Assembly (NCBI GenBank): GCA_017532155.1
Contig: JAFXJP010000053.1
Span: 1 to 42,476, forward strand
DNA: 42,476 bases
Reading direction: 5' to 3'
Source of the DNA: Clostridia bacterium
Lineage (GTDB): Bacteria > Bacillota > Clostridia > Christensenellales > Aristaeellaceae
The translations under genes and the position numbers were made by a program. This document shows, one piece after another, positions 34,216 to 42,476 of this stretch; within the stretch, counting starts at the first letter, position 1, and every line of letters starts with the position of its first letter. The notes beneath the pieces were generated by a model that was not told where the DNA came from, did not search any database, and saw only the letters and a list, made by a program, of their open reading frames with translations.

Positions 34216-35388
34216 TTAGTAGTAAGTAAGCGTAATATGCTTGCCCATTTTTTCAAGACAGTGAGCCAGATTGGTGATCAGCTGCTGCTTGATGGCAAAA
34301 TTGATGGGCAGATTAGGATTTTGATGTGCGGGATTGATGGCGCGGCCTACGAAGAAATGCACGTCGGTCGCTTTTTCGAATAATTCCCGTGCAATCAGAC
34401 TGGCGCCGTCCTTTTGCATTTGCCAAACATTGCTTAAATGCGCCTGATCCAGATAATCCTGTGCGTAGGTGAGCACGCGCGCCAGCGTGATTACGCCCTC
34501 AGTGGTGAGATCCACGCCCTTAATGTGGCAGATGGGCGGCACTTCGGGATCAAAATATTCCAGAGAAGCTTCAATGGGCGCGTTCAGATAACGTGATACC
34601 ACCTGGCTGGTGGTACCGCCGCAAACAATGCGCGAGCCCTCTGACTGGAAAAATTGCTCCATCAGGCGCAGATCGTCCGCTTTGTTTTCAGGCGGGCCGA
34701 CCAGCAGATTGACTGCATGACGGTTGCATACGCGCGCTACGGCGATGGTGGTATCATCGCCGGGGCGGCCGCCGTACAGACGATTGCATTCATCACTGAT
34801 GAGGCTGGCGATCGATTTGGCGCTGCTGTCGGGCAGGTAGTTTCCGATGGCAAAATCGGCGATGGAATCGCGTGTCCAGCCGAAATTCATTGTCATGCCA
34901 ACGCCCGCCCATTCCGCGCCGTCGCTCATGGCGATGAAAACATCATCTGCTTCGATGGGGAAGGTGCTTTCCCAGATGGTTTTGCCGCTGATTACGCGCG
35001 TGGTGCGGGGATATTCAAACAATTCGCCGTGCCGCAGCACGATGGTGGCAGGATTATCAAACTGAATGATGTGCGCCGTCTGATTCTTCAGAATTCGCAG
35101 GATGGTGAAGGTGGAATACGCCACCTGCCGGACACTGCACACAGGCAGCGTGGCGGCGATGGTAGATACGCACTCCTCCAGCGGGATGCCGCCGGAAATC
35201 ATGGTGCACAGAATTTTACTGGTGAGGGTGGAGAGGATGTTTGCCTTTACGCCGCTGCCGAGCCCATCGGCCAGCACGAGCGTTAAATCCTCTGTGCCGC
35301 CGCCGGAGATTTCTACTTTATCGCCGCACAGCGTTTCACCCACATGATTGAGGCTGATATAGCCCGTTTCAATCCACAGGTTATTCAT
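34216..35388 (-). CDS. SpoIIE/PP2C-type serine phosphatase
   Basis: The 390-residue protein has an N-terminal PP2C-like domain (about 1-225) with LVLADGLGSGVKAN, VFIAMSDGAEWAG and GRPGDDTTIAVAR, which supply the acidic metal ligands of SpoIIE/RsbU phosphatases. The C-terminal part (about 230-390) is unassigned. It is encoded between two hydrogenase-like proteins and overlaps the putative H2 sensor gene by 8 bases, so it likely dephosphorylates a signalling partner in response to the sensor. Its partner kinase or anti-sigma factor is not in the window. Such phosphatases commonly accompany group C hydrogenases. Confidence 0.86.
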   Translation of the reverse strand: MNNLWIETGYISLNHVGETLCGDKVEISGGGTEDLTLVLADGLGSGVKANILSTLTSKILCTMISGGIPLEECVSTIAATLPVCSVRQVAYSTFTILRILKNQTAHIIQFDNPATIVLRHGELFEYPRTTRVISGKTIWESTFPIEADDVFIAMSDGAEWAGVGMTMNFGWTRDSIADFAIGNYLPDSSAKSIASLISDECNRLYGGRPGDDTTIAVARVCNRHAVNLLVGPPENKADDLRLMEQFFQSEGSRIVCGGTTSQVVSRYLNAPIEASLEYFDPEVPPICHIKGVDLTTEGVITLARVLTYAQDYLDQAHLSNVWQMQKDGASLIARELFEKATDVHFFVGRAINPAHQNPNLPINFAIKQQLITNLAHCLEKMGKHITLTYY

Positions 35389-37057
35389 GGGCCATTGCGT
35401 CCTTAAGGCGCGTGAGGGCGATCTGCGTTTCGGCCGTAGTTTCGCCCAGCAGCGATGCGATCTCCTGCACGATACGCATCTGTTTTTCGATCACTTTATC
35501 GGCGATTTCGACCGTCTGCTGTTTCATTTCAGCCCCCTGCATACGCAGGTTTTCCTGCTCGGTAATATCGCGGATCAGCGCGATGACCACATGGTAGTGA
35601 CGGTCGTAGAGGATGGTTTCATCCACATACAGGCTGTATTCATCCAGATAATGCTTGGTGGTTTTGGAATACAGCGCAGCGTTGACCAGATGCTGATAGG
35701 GCGAGGGATCAAGAATGCCTACGACGTGCTTATGCAGAATATCCTCAGCCTTTTGCAGCTTAAACATTTTGATTGCCGAGGGATTGATCTGCTGCACGAT
35801 CAGGCTTTCATCCATGACGATAACAGCCGCCGGCGTGTTATTGATGATGGTGTCGGAGAAGCTTTCAGCTTTTTCCTTCAGGAAGGGCAGGCACATTTCG
35901 ATTTTTGCCTTGCCTTCCAGAATGGCAATGGCCTTGTCACGGCAGGTAGGATAGCCGCAGGAACCGCAATTGAGTTCTTTTTCAGGGCTTGTTTTGCCCA
36001 TTTTGAAAAGCATATCCTGAATGGCGTCGCTGCCGAATTGCTGCTTGTGGCCGCCGGTGAAGGCATATTGCGTGCGGATTTTGGGTGTGTGTTCAATTAC
36101 AAAAGGCGTTTCGCCGCTGCCGGAGAAGGTATCTACGCGCAGCGCACCTTTGAGGCGGCGCTCGGCGTGGTCACGGATGCAGGGGCCATTGACGCAGCTG
36201 CCCTCGCATGCGCTCATTTCGATGAACACCTTGCCATATTCATTGTTCTCAAGCTCTTCAAACACGCCGCGGCAGTTATCAATGCCATCGATGGCGATGC
36301 GGCGGTAGCCTTCCACCTTGGCGGTGGCTTTGAGAATGCCGCCTGTGGCTGGATACAGACGAGCGGCTGCGCCTTCGCTCATGGGATCCACATGCGCATA
36401 GGGCAATTCGATGCCGCATTCGGCAAACCAGTCGGCCAGCTCGTCGAAGGTGAGCACGGCGTCCACATAGGGGCTCTTATCGCCTTCCAGCTTTTTGGCA
36501 ATGCACGGGCCGATAAAAACCGTGAAGGCGTCGGGCTGCTGCTCCTTGATCAGCTTGCAATGTGCCTCCATGGGGGTAAGCACCTTGGCAAGATAAGGCA
36601 GCATGGTGGGATAGTATTTCTGAATCAGGCGGTTGATGGAAGGACAGCAGGAGGAAATGAGCACCTGCGTTTTGCCCTCGCGCATGATGGCTGCATATGC
36701 TTCGCTGACCAGCTGCGCGCCGATGGCGGTTTCCTGTACTTCGGCAAAGCCGAGCTTTTTCAACGCATCGGCGATCACATCCAGCGAGCGGATGCGGAAA
36801 TTGGCGATAAAAGAGGGGGCCAGGCTGCACACCACGCGCTTGCCCTGATGAATGGCAGCGCGTACGAGATGCGCATCAGCACGCACCTGCTTGGCCTTTT
36901 GCGGGCAGGTTACATAGCAGCGGCCGCAGAGGATGCACTCGTTGTGCACAATCTCTGCCGTGTCGTTGGCAAAGGTAATCGCCTTGACCGAGCAATTACG
37001 CACGCACTTGTAACAGTCGGCGCAGTTGCTTTTGTTCAGGCTCAGAATGTCTTGCAT
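35381..37057 (-). CDS. PAS-domain [FeFe]-hydrogenase-like H2 sensor (group C, HydS-like)
   Basis: Domains in order: two 4Fe-4S motifs (CADCYKCVRNC, CILCGRCYVTCP); an H-cluster domain with LISSCCPSI, FIGPCIAKKLE and EMSACEGSCVNGPC; a 4Fe-4S motif CGSCGYPTC (about 370); a PAS domain (about 400-500, NNTPAAVIVMDESLIV); and a C-terminal coiled coil (about 500-558). This is the architecture of putative sensory group C [FeFe]-hydrogenases. It has no kinase domain, so its output is probably passed to the overlapping SpoIIE-type phosphatase. The variant L1 and L3 loops suggest slow catalysis suited to sensing. The gene follows AAAGGAG and starts 21 bases after the small 2Fe-2S protein. Confidence 0.88.
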   Translation of the reverse strand: MQDILSLNKSNCADCYKCVRNCSVKAITFANDTAEIVHNECILCGRCYVTCPQKAKQVRADAHLVRAAIHQGKRVVCSLAPSFIANFRIRSLDVIADALKKLGFAEVQETAIGAQLVSEAYAAIMREGKTQVLISSCCPSINRLIQKYYPTMLPYLAKVLTPMEAHCKLIKEQQPDAFTVFIGPCIAKKLEGDKSPYVDAVLTFDELADWFAECGIELPYAHVDPMSEGAAARLYPATGGILKATAKVEGYRRIAIDGIDNCRGVFEELENNEYGKVFIEMSACEGSCVNGPCIRDHAERRLKGALRVDTFSGSGETPFVIEHTPKIRTQYAFTGGHKQQFGSDAIQDMLFKMGKTSPEKELNCGSCGYPTCRDKAIAILEGKAKIEMCLPFLKEKAESFSDTIINNTPAAVIVMDESLIVQQINPSAIKMFKLQKAEDILHKHVVGILDPSPYQHLVNAALYSKTTKHYLDEYSLYVDETILYDRHYHVVIALIRDITEQENLRMQGAEMKQQTVEIADKVIEKQMRIVQEIASLLGETTAETQIALTRLKDAMAHE

Positions 37058-37078
37058 AATGGCGCTCCTTTCCTGCTG

Positions 37079-37318
37079 TTACAGGCGCGGCAGGACGGTG
37101 TTTTCAAAAAATTCTTGGGTGGTTTCGGGGGAAAGCGAAAAGGTTTCGCCATCTACCGTCACGCACACGCCATGCTGGCAGTTTCCCATGCAGAACTGTC
37201 CGGCCAATTCAATCTGGCTCTCCAGCTTGCGCTCGGCAATGAAGCGCTGCAGCTGCTCAACAATCTGCCGGGAACCTTTCAAGTGACAGCTGGAACCAAT
37301 GCAGATAGTAATTTTCAT
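37079..37318 (-). CDS. Thioredoxin-like [2Fe-2S] ferredoxin (NuoE/HydA-associated type)
   Basis: This 79-residue protein has four conserved cysteines in the pattern of the thioredoxin-like 2Fe-2S fold: CIGSSCH near the N-terminus and FCMGNC in the second half. It matches the C-terminal part of NuoE. It should carry electrons to or from the hydrogenase-like proteins encoded downstream. AAGGAGATTTTTT precedes the ATG, and a promoter lies about 60 bases upstream, so it is the first gene of the unit. Confidence 0.88.
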   Translation of the reverse strand: MKITICIGSSCHLKGSRQIVEQLQRFIAERKLESQIELAGQFCMGNCQHGVCVTVDGETFSLSPETTQEFFENTVLPRL

Positions 37319-37370
37319 AAAAAATCTCCTTTACAAGAAAAATCGATAATCTATGCGCGAATACTATAAG

Positions 37371-37415
37371 AATATAACATATTTTGACAGTGATTACAAT
37401 GGGAAAAGTATACTT
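37371..37415 (-). promoter_or_regulatory. Promoter of the hydrogenase unit with adjacent palindrome
   Basis: Minus strand TTGTAA (complement of 37394-37399), 17 bases, TATATT (complement of 37371-37376). The perfect palindrome AAGTATACTT (37406-37415) lies just upstream of the -35 box, where an activator could bind. The promoter is plausible; the operator is speculative. Confidence 0.5.
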
Positions 37416-37420
37416 AAAAT

Positions 37421-37443
37421 AACCGCCAGTGTGGCTGGCGGTT
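37421..37443. terminator. Hairpin terminator downstream of the rhamnosidase gene
   Basis: AACCGCCAG (37421-37429) pairs perfectly with CTGGCGGTT (37435-37443). In the minus direction it is followed by TTATTTT, so it can end transcription of the rhamnosidase gene before it runs into the hydrogenase promoter. Confidence 0.7.
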
Positions 37444-37530
37444 TTCTTTGCGGTTATGGCAGTTTGAAAAAGTGAGCAACGGGATAAAGCCATCAATACC
37501 GCAGCGACAGGGTGCTGGCGCTGCGAATGT

Positions 37531-39630
37531 TTACAGTCCCAGTTTTTCTTTCAGCTCCGTAAGCCACAGGGCGACATAAGAGGCAAAGCCGTGGCAGCAG
37601 CTGGCGCGGGGCGTATCATACTCCCAAAGGGAGCCGGTTTTTTCGGCCATGAAGCCAAAATAATCGCGGATATCCTTGAGCACCTGTGTATATTCGCCCA
37701 TTTCCATCAGAATCATCATGCGCATATAATTGCCGATAAAGGCGTTGGCAAAGGGCACATTCGGGTAATCATTTTTGATTTTGCGGTGCGCGCCAAAGCC
37801 ATTGAGCACGATATTCTTGAGTTCGGGATAGCTTTCGCCGTCGGCCACGTGGAAGAAGAAGGCATAATACTGGCAGACTTCGGTGGTATTGGCGGTCTGC
37901 ACCAGTTCGCCGTCCTTGCGCACGGAATTATCCACAAAGAACTGGCCGTTGAAACCGTATTTACGCACCGTCTGGCGCAGGGCATAGGCCTTATCGATCA
38001 TGGCCTGGTCGCCGTAAAGACGGCCTGCAGCTTCCAGCGCGCCGCTGTAGAGCATGTTGGAGGGGTAATTTACGCCGCAGACCAGATCTGTATCATTGGC
38101 GCGCGACCATTCGACAAAGACCCAGCCGGGCAGATTTTCCAGCAGGCCCATTTCATTTTCATAGGGCTTCAGGGCGTTCAAGATGCCGTAGACCAGATTC
38201 TTGAGCTGGGAGGTGAGTTCGCTGGAGCCATTGCGCAGCAGTTTATATTCGGCAATCTCGATGATCAGCCACAGATTCCAGTTGATAATCCAGTTGCGGT
38301 CGGGCATGAAATCGCTGCTGCCCGGATAGAGCATCGGCACGATGCCCGGCAGGCAGTCTTCGGGCAGGTAATAGCCGGTGTTGCGGGCATAGTTTTCAAG
38401 GAAATTGGTTTCAACCGTGTTGCTGCCAGTCAGGGCATATTCACAGCGGCCGGTCCAGAAAGAATCGCACAGCCAGCCGGCGCGCTCACGCGAGGGGCAA
38501 TCCATATAGATGTCTGTGGCATTCTGGCGGTAGGTGTTGGTAGCAGCGTCGTAGATCATCTGCAGATAGGAATCGGCAAAGGTTTCTTTGAGGGTTTCCA
38601 CGCCGCCCTGTTCAAGCATATAGAGCTTTTTCAGGCTGATTTCGCCCTTGGTAACACAAACCTTGATGTATTTATAGCAATAGGGCTCGAATGTGAGCAG
38701 TTTGTGCGTGCCTGCGGGCAGCGTGTATTTCACCGCGTCCAGGCAGTTGCTGCGGCGGGGCGTGATATCGCCGTCAATGAGCAATTCATCAAAGATCAGA
38801 TAGATCTCCGCATCGCACGGCGCTTCGACATGCAGGCCGATTAGGCCTGAGCGGCAGGCGTCCAGCGCAAACAGCCTTGCAGTGCCGGCGGCGAGAGCGC
38901 CTTCTTTAGCGGGGCGCGGGTCGACGGTTTCGATGTCCCATGCTTCTTTAAACAGACAACATTCCTTGTGATCAAAATCCGCGCCGAGGTCATGGTTCAG
39001 AAAGCGGATTTTATTATTGAAAGGAGAGCCGCCGTTGGACAGTTCGCCAAGGTGCGGAATTTCACTGCGCTGGACGATGGTGAAATCCTTCAGCGCGGCG
39101 GATTCGATCACGGCGTTAGAGAAGGGCGCAACGCGGCGGGGGAGATAGATCGGATCGGGGAGAACTTCCGTTTCCAGCAGCGGGCCGCAGGTGCGGTTAA
39201 AGTCATACACCTCGGTGAATACGCGCTGGCGGGCCTGCTTGTCCGTCCAGCGGAGCCGGGGCGCATATTCGCGGGCAGAGATTTCGTCCCGGCCCGTGGC
39301 GAACAGGACATTGCCGGCGGCATCCAGCACCTCCAGATTGAGGAAGGAGGGATACAGGGTGTACTGGAAGCAGCAGGTATTATAGCCCGCGACCAGCACT
39401 TTCAGGGCTTTTTTGCCCTCAACACACCATTCATCCACGCGGAAATGGCCGTCGCCTGCGCGGGCGGGACCGTAGGCAATGAAATCATCATCAGCGAAAA
39501 GCTGATAAGCAGTGGAGGCGGTCATGCGCACGGCGTATGCTGCGGCGGGAAGCGCGATATTGAATTCCAGATGCAGGTTGATTTCTCTGGAGCGGCCCTT
39601 GGCCCAGATAGGGCGTGAAGATGTAAACAT
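37531..39630 (-). CDS. GH78 alpha-L-rhamnosidase-like enzyme, cytoplasmic
   Basis: The 699-residue protein has N-terminal beta-sandwich domains (about 1-345) and an (alpha/alpha)6 barrel with the GH78 signature DCPSRERAGW (Asp377 to Trp386, general acid candidate Glu382) and a C-terminal SLWEYD/CCHGFAS region near the end. It should remove terminal rhamnose from glycosides, such as pectic rhamnogalacturonan fragments or flavonoid rhamnosides. It has no signal peptide, so it acts on imported substrates, probably those taken up by the ABC transporter encoded upstream on the same strand. The start at 39630 follows GAGGAG; the open frame upstream has no ribosome binding site. Confidence 0.88.
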   Translation of the reverse strand: MFTSSRPIWAKGRSREINLHLEFNIALPAAAYAVRMTASTAYQLFADDDFIAYGPARAGDGHFRVDEWCVEGKKALKVLVAGYNTCCFQYTLYPSFLNLEVLDAAGNVLFATGRDEISAREYAPRLRWTDKQARQRVFTEVYDFNRTCGPLLETEVLPDPIYLPRRVAPFSNAVIESAALKDFTIVQRSEIPHLGELSNGGSPFNNKIRFLNHDLGADFDHKECCLFKEAWDIETVDPRPAKEGALAAGTARLFALDACRSGLIGLHVEAPCDAEIYLIFDELLIDGDITPRRSNCLDAVKYTLPAGTHKLLTFEPYCYKYIKVCVTKGEISLKKLYMLEQGGVETLKETFADSYLQMIYDAATNTYRQNATDIYMDCPSRERAGWLCDSFWTGRCEYALTGSNTVETNFLENYARNTGYYLPEDCLPGIVPMLYPGSSDFMPDRNWIINWNLWLIIEIAEYKLLRNGSSELTSQLKNLVYGILNALKPYENEMGLLENLPGWVFVEWSRANDTDLVCGVNYPSNMLYSGALEAAGRLYGDQAMIDKAYALRQTVRKYGFNGQFFVDNSVRKDGELVQTANTTEVCQYYAFFFHVADGESYPELKNIVLNGFGAHRKIKNDYPNVPFANAFIGNYMRMMILMEMGEYTQVLKDIRDYFGFMAEKTGSLWEYDTPRASCCHGFASYVALWLTELKEKLGL

Positions 39631-39696
39631 GATCGTTTTCTCCTCGGTATATACAGTTTGTTTTACGAACAGAACGAGAATCAATACTGATAGTTT

Positions 39697-39724
39697 ATTA
39701 TACTCTCATTTCCTGTGGAAGCAA
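39697..39724 (-). promoter_or_regulatory. Promoter of the rhamnosidase gene
   Basis: Minus strand TTGCTT (complement of 39719-39724), 16 bases, perfect TATAAT (complement of 39697-39702). It lies between the hairpin ending the transporter unit and the rhamnosidase start, so the gene can be transcribed on its own. Confidence 0.6.
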
Positions 39725-39746
39725 TAGCCCTGAGGCAGGACGGCAA

Positions 39747-39781
39747 ATCGGGCGGTGTGGCAAAATGCCACGCCGCCCGAT
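39747..39781. terminator. Long hairpin after the sugar-binding protein gene
   Basis: A 16-base arm (39747-39762, beginning ATCGGGCGG) pairs with 39766-39781 with one G-U pair and a three-base loop. The T-tract on the minus side is only three bases, so it may act as an mRNA 3' stabiliser or a leaky terminator letting some transcripts continue into the rhamnosidase gene. Confidence 0.7.
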
Positions 39782-39814
39782 ACTCTAATGAGTGTCAGAA
39801 TAGCTGGTAGAAGA

Positions 39815-41362
39815 TTAGTTCATCTTGGCCATATACTTGTCGTAGGCTTCCTGATACATCTTAATGCCTTCTTCGATGTTCATGCTCTTCATGGTCTTGA
39901 CGTAGTCTTCCCATTCGGTTTCGATGTTGCGAACGCCGGTGACAAAGTCAGCTACGCTGGCCTTGTAGTAGTTTTCGCAATCGGGCAGGAAGAAGGACAT
40001 CTCTTCATTTTCTTCAACAGTCCAGGTAACATCAGGCCACAGCATGGTGCAGCAGTCGGTCAGGGGCATACGGAACAGATCGGTATCCAGGCTGGCTTCG
40101 ATTTCGTTCGCCTGCTTGGCCCACATGTCGGATTCGAACCATACGGGATGCGCGGCGGGATACTGAACGCCGCCCTGGATGGTTTCAGAGGAGCGCAGCT
40201 GGGTAACGGTGCGGTCATCTTTGATGATCCAGTCCCAACGGGTCTTTTCTTCGTTGATCCACTGCCAGGTTTCGCCTTCAACACCCATCCAGGTCATGAT
40301 GGTGCCTTCTTCGGAGTAGAGATAGTCAACCATCTTCAGAGCAGCGATAGGATCTTCACAGTTCTTGGTGATGACGAAGGTGTGGCCGTCAGCGGAGGAA
40401 CGGGCATTGGAATAAGCGTTGCCGTTGGCGTCGGGGAATACGGGCAGGCCAATGTAGTCCCAGTGCAGTTCATTACCAACTTCGACGAAGGCGCCAGACA
40501 CGAGCATGCAGCCCATTCTGTTAGCGTGACCTTTGGCCGCATAGGTGGGTTTATCCTGAACGAAGGATTCGTGATCCAGCAGGCCTTCATCATAGAGCTT
40601 CTTGCAGAAGATGAGCGCTTCCTTCATATTGTCCGCGATGTAGGAGTTCTGTACTTCACTGGTGCCGGGATATACGAACATACCGTAGGGATTGCGAGGA
40701 TATACGCCGAAAGATTCCATCACGTAGTTCAGATACTTCACGCCTCTGACAGACAGCGGGATTTCATCGTTCGGGTCACCGTTGCCGTTGGCGTCCTTTT
40801 CCTTGAAGGCAACGAGGCAATTGTAGAATTCTTCAACCGTGGTGGGAACAGCCAAGTCCAGGTTATCCAGCCACTTCTTGTTGATGATCATGTGAGCGGT
40901 CTCAACGAAGGTGCAGATCTGGGGCAGAGACCAGATGTGGCCTTCATCATCGGTGATGGACACACGGATGGTGGGGTCTCTTTCCATCAGGGCGCAGAAG
41001 TTGGGCGCATATTCTTCCAGAAGGGGAGCGAGGTCTACCAGCTGACCGGCGCCGGCGAGGGAGATAACTTCATCATCGGTCAGAGCGGCGCGGATGAACA
41101 GGTCGGGAAGATTCTCGGCACCCTGCGCCAGACGCAGCGCGCGCTTTTCTTCAATACCTTCGTTGGTAATGCATTCCCATTCCAGGTTGACGCCGGTGAT
41201 TTTTTCCAGCGCCTGGAAGGAGAGGTTATCTTCGAGGGTATCATGCGTGGTATTAGGCTGCAGGATGCCCCATACGGTGAAGGTATGGGTCGGCGCTTCT
41301 GCAATGGCTGCAACGGACAGCAGCATGCTGAGGCACAGGAACATGGAGATGAGTTTCTTCAT
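39815..41362 (-). CDS. Sugar ABC transporter substrate-binding protein (LplA/YtcQ-like)
   Basis: The 515-residue binding protein has a signal peptide (MKKLISMFLCLSMLL onward, likely cut after AEA near residue 23) with no lipobox cysteine. The mature part is a family 1-type oligosaccharide-binding protein of the large LplA/YtcQ kind, used by pectin- and polysaccharide-degrading Clostridia and Bacilli. A single calcium-loop-like segment DANGNGDPNDEI (about residue 200) is common in this group. With the permeases encoded upstream it should import a complex oligosaccharide, perhaps a rhamnoside given the adjacent GH78 gene. No ATPase gene is next to it; an MsmX-like ATPase such as the one at 11056 could serve. 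AAAGGAGGT precedes the ATG. Confidence 0.9.
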   Translation of the reverse strand: MKKLISMFLCLSMLLSVAAIAEAPTHTFTVWGILQPNTTHDTLEDNLSFQALEKITGVNLEWECITNEGIEEKRALRLAQGAENLPDLFIRAALTDDEVISLAGAGQLVDLAPLLEEYAPNFCALMERDPTIRVSITDDEGHIWSLPQICTFVETAHMIINKKWLDNLDLAVPTTVEEFYNCLVAFKEKDANGNGDPNDEIPLSVRGVKYLNYVMESFGVYPRNPYGMFVYPGTSEVQNSYIADNMKEALIFCKKLYDEGLLDHESFVQDKPTYAAKGHANRMGCMLVSGAFVEVGNELHWDYIGLPVFPDANGNAYSNARSSADGHTFVITKNCEDPIAALKMVDYLYSEEGTIMTWMGVEGETWQWINEEKTRWDWIIKDDRTVTQLRSSETIQGGVQYPAAHPVWFESDMWAKQANEIEASLDTDLFRMPLTDCCTMLWPDVTWTVEENEEMSFFLPDCENYYKASVADFVTGVRNIETEWEDYVKTMKSMNIEEGIKMYQEAYDKYMAKMN

Positions 41363-41390
41363 TTGGGTTTACCTCCTTTAATTTATATCA

Positions 41391-42290
41391 TCAGCCCTTC
41401 ACTGAGCCGATCATAACGCCTTTTACAAAGTATTTCTGGATGAAGGGATACAATATCATCATAGGCACGCTGGCGACGATGATTACGCCGTATTTGATCA
41501 GATTGGCTACCTGGCCCTGCTCAGCAATGGTGGAAGCGTCAATATCCGCGCCTTCCATGTTGTTTTGCAGCAGGATCTGACGAAGGAACAGCTGAAGCGG
41601 GTATTTGTTCTGATCGCGCAGGTAGATCATGGGGCCAAAATAGCTGTTCCACAGGCTGGAGGCTACATACAGTGCGATGACGGCGATAACAGCCTTGGAA
41701 AGCGGCAAAACGATGTACCAGAACGCTTTGAAATTCGTTGCGCCGTCAATGGCGGCGGCTTCCGTAAGCTCTGTGGGCAGGCCCTGATAGAACGTGCGCA
41801 CGATGATGACGTGCTGCGCGGTGATGGCGCTTGGCAGCACAACCGCCCAGATTGTGTTCAAAAGCCCCATTTCGTTGATCGTCAGGTAGGTGGGGATCAT
41901 GCCGCCGTTGAAAAACATGGTGAAGGTAATCATGTACATGATCACGTTGCGGAGCTTAAAATCCTTACGGGAAAGCGGATAGGCCAGCGTGATTGTCAGC
42001 GACAGCGAGATGCAGGTGCCCAGAATGGCGTAAAAGATGGTATTGCGGTAGCCGATCCAGATGCGCTTGAAATGCAGTATTTTTTCATAACCTGCCAGCG
42101 TGAAGCCCACGGGACGCCAGGTGACCTGACCGGAGGCGGCTTTGATAGGATCACTGATGGAGGCGATAAATACAAAGTAAAGCGGATAGGAAATGAGCAA
42201 GAGCACAAATGCCAGAATTAGCGTATTGACGACATTGAATACTTTATCGCTTTTTGTATTGGCAATTGCGTTACGGTTTATTTTCTTCAT
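41391..42290 (-). CDS. Sugar ABC transporter permease (LplC/YtcP-like)
   Basis: The 299-residue six-helix permease has an EAA loop LTEAAAIDGATNFKAF followed by YIVLPLSKA (about 190-215) and the C-terminus FVKGVMIGSVKG typical of LplC/YtcP proteins. The ATG at 42290 is preceded by AAAGGAGGTG at ideal spacing; a GTG start at 42311 lies before that site and is unlikely. It lies 14 bases after the partner permease and 28 bases before the binding protein, so the three form one operon. Confidence 0.92.
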   Translation of the reverse strand: MKKINRNAIANTKSDKVFNVVNTLILAFVLLLISYPLYFVFIASISDPIKAASGQVTWRPVGFTLAGYEKILHFKRIWIGYRNTIFYAILGTCISLSLTITLAYPLSRKDFKLRNVIMYMITFTMFFNGGMIPTYLTINEMGLLNTIWAVVLPSAITAQHVIIVRTFYQGLPTELTEAAAIDGATNFKAFWYIVLPLSKAVIAVIALYVASSLWNSYFGPMIYLRDQNKYPLQLFLRQILLQNNMEGADIDASTIAEQGQVANLIKYGVIIVASVPMMILYPFIQKYFVKGVMIGSVKG

Positions 42291-42304
42291 GCGGCGCACC
42301 TCCT

Positions 42305-42476
42305 TTACCACAGGCTCGTTTCGCTGAGTTTTTTGCTGATTTGGTTGACGGTTGTCAGCAGCACCAGCGAGATGACGGAGTTAAACAGACCTACGGCGGT
42401 GGAGAAGCTCATCTGATTTTTCAAAAGGCCCATTTCATATACATAGGTGGAGATGACCTGGGCATGGCGGATGTTC
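42305..42476 (-). CDS. Sugar ABC transporter permease (LplB-like), C-terminal end, partial
   Basis: Reading the minus strand from the right edge gives 56 codons, including HAQVISTYVYEMGLLKNQ and then FSTAVGLFNSVISLVLL, ending KKLSETSLW with TAA at 42307-42305. This is the C-terminal helix region of LplB/YtcO-type permeases, the usual partner of the LplC-like permease that follows. The N-terminal part lies beyond the window. Confidence 0.85.
   Translation of the reverse strand, partial: NIRHAQVISTYVYEMGLLKNQMSFSTAVGLFNSVISLVLLTTVNQISKKLSETSLW

Noticed and set aside
40770-40810. Dockerin or EF-hand domain in the sugar-binding protein
   Set aside because: Only one calcium-loop-like segment (DANGNGDPNDE) is present. 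Dockerins need two, and such single loops are common in large LplA-type binding proteins.

Overview
The window looks like a chromosomal segment of an anaerobic, gut-type Clostridia-like bacterium (Bacillota). This rests on strong AGGAGG-type ribosome binding sites, Gram-positive style signal peptides, [FeFe]-hydrogenases, a BMP-type nucleoside ABC importer and several carbohydrate-utilisation loci, with no outer-membrane proteins. Placement near Christensenellales-like lineages is inference only. Coding is dense, with 38 genes or gene pieces, one pseudogene remnant, no tRNA or rRNA genes, no CRISPR array and no intact mobile element. No stretch longer than 300 bases lacks a gene.

Layout, left to right. 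1-476: 3' end of a protein made of 41-residue cysteine-pair repeats. 606-6696: a cytoplasmic GH20 hexosaminidase; a convergent secreted GH13 alpha-amylase; then a forward unit with two unknown membrane proteins (the first apparently frameshifted at its start) and a secreted GH53 galactanase with a C-terminal CBM-like module. 6784-12226: a maltodextrin ABC operon (binding protein, MalF, MalG, MalK-type ATPase) with an unusual binding protein carrying an extra C-terminal module and with structured leader and intercistronic RNA. 12232-14460: a glutaredoxin-related protein plus a second GH20 enzyme.

14512-22119: an AraC regulator divergent from an operon of dehydrogenases (MDR, SDR, SDR, QOR) with a divergent type I dehydroquinase-like protein and a metallo-beta-lactamase-fold hydrolase. 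An AT-richer M20 amidohydrolase sits inside this operon, followed by a degenerate copy of the upstream SDR 3' end, which suggests insertion by recombination. The substrate is unknown; a cyclic polyol or hydroxy-acid such as quinate or shikimate is a hypothesis.

22128-32719: a second AraC regulator divergent from a Tat-exported PHP-type metallohydrolase, a secreted protein with two DUF4430-like repeats, a BMP/NupABC-type importer (binding protein, double ATPase, two permeases), an ADP-ribosylglycohydrolase-family protein and a ribokinase-like kinase. Together they suggest external processing and uptake of a ribosylated compound, internal cleavage of its glycosidic bond and phosphorylation of the sugar. 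32765-37399 (minus strand): a hydrogenase module with a 2Fe-2S thioredoxin-like protein, a PAS-containing group C-like [FeFe] hydrogenase (putative H2 sensor), a SpoIIE/PP2C-type phosphatase and a second monomeric [FeFe] hydrogenase. 37531-42476 (minus strand): a GH78 alpha-L-rhamnosidase and an LplABC/YtcPQ-like sugar ABC transporter running off the right edge.

Opposing transcription units are separated by strong, mostly symmetric hairpin terminators. The genes describe a saccharolytic organism using starch, galactan, rhamnosides, hexosaminides and nucleosides, with H2 metabolism or sensing. The best candidates for undescribed biology are the transporter/ADP-ribosylglycohydrolase/kinase locus, the AraC-controlled dehydrogenase operon with its altered dehydroquinase-like enzyme, and the maltodextrin-binding protein with the fused C-terminal module.
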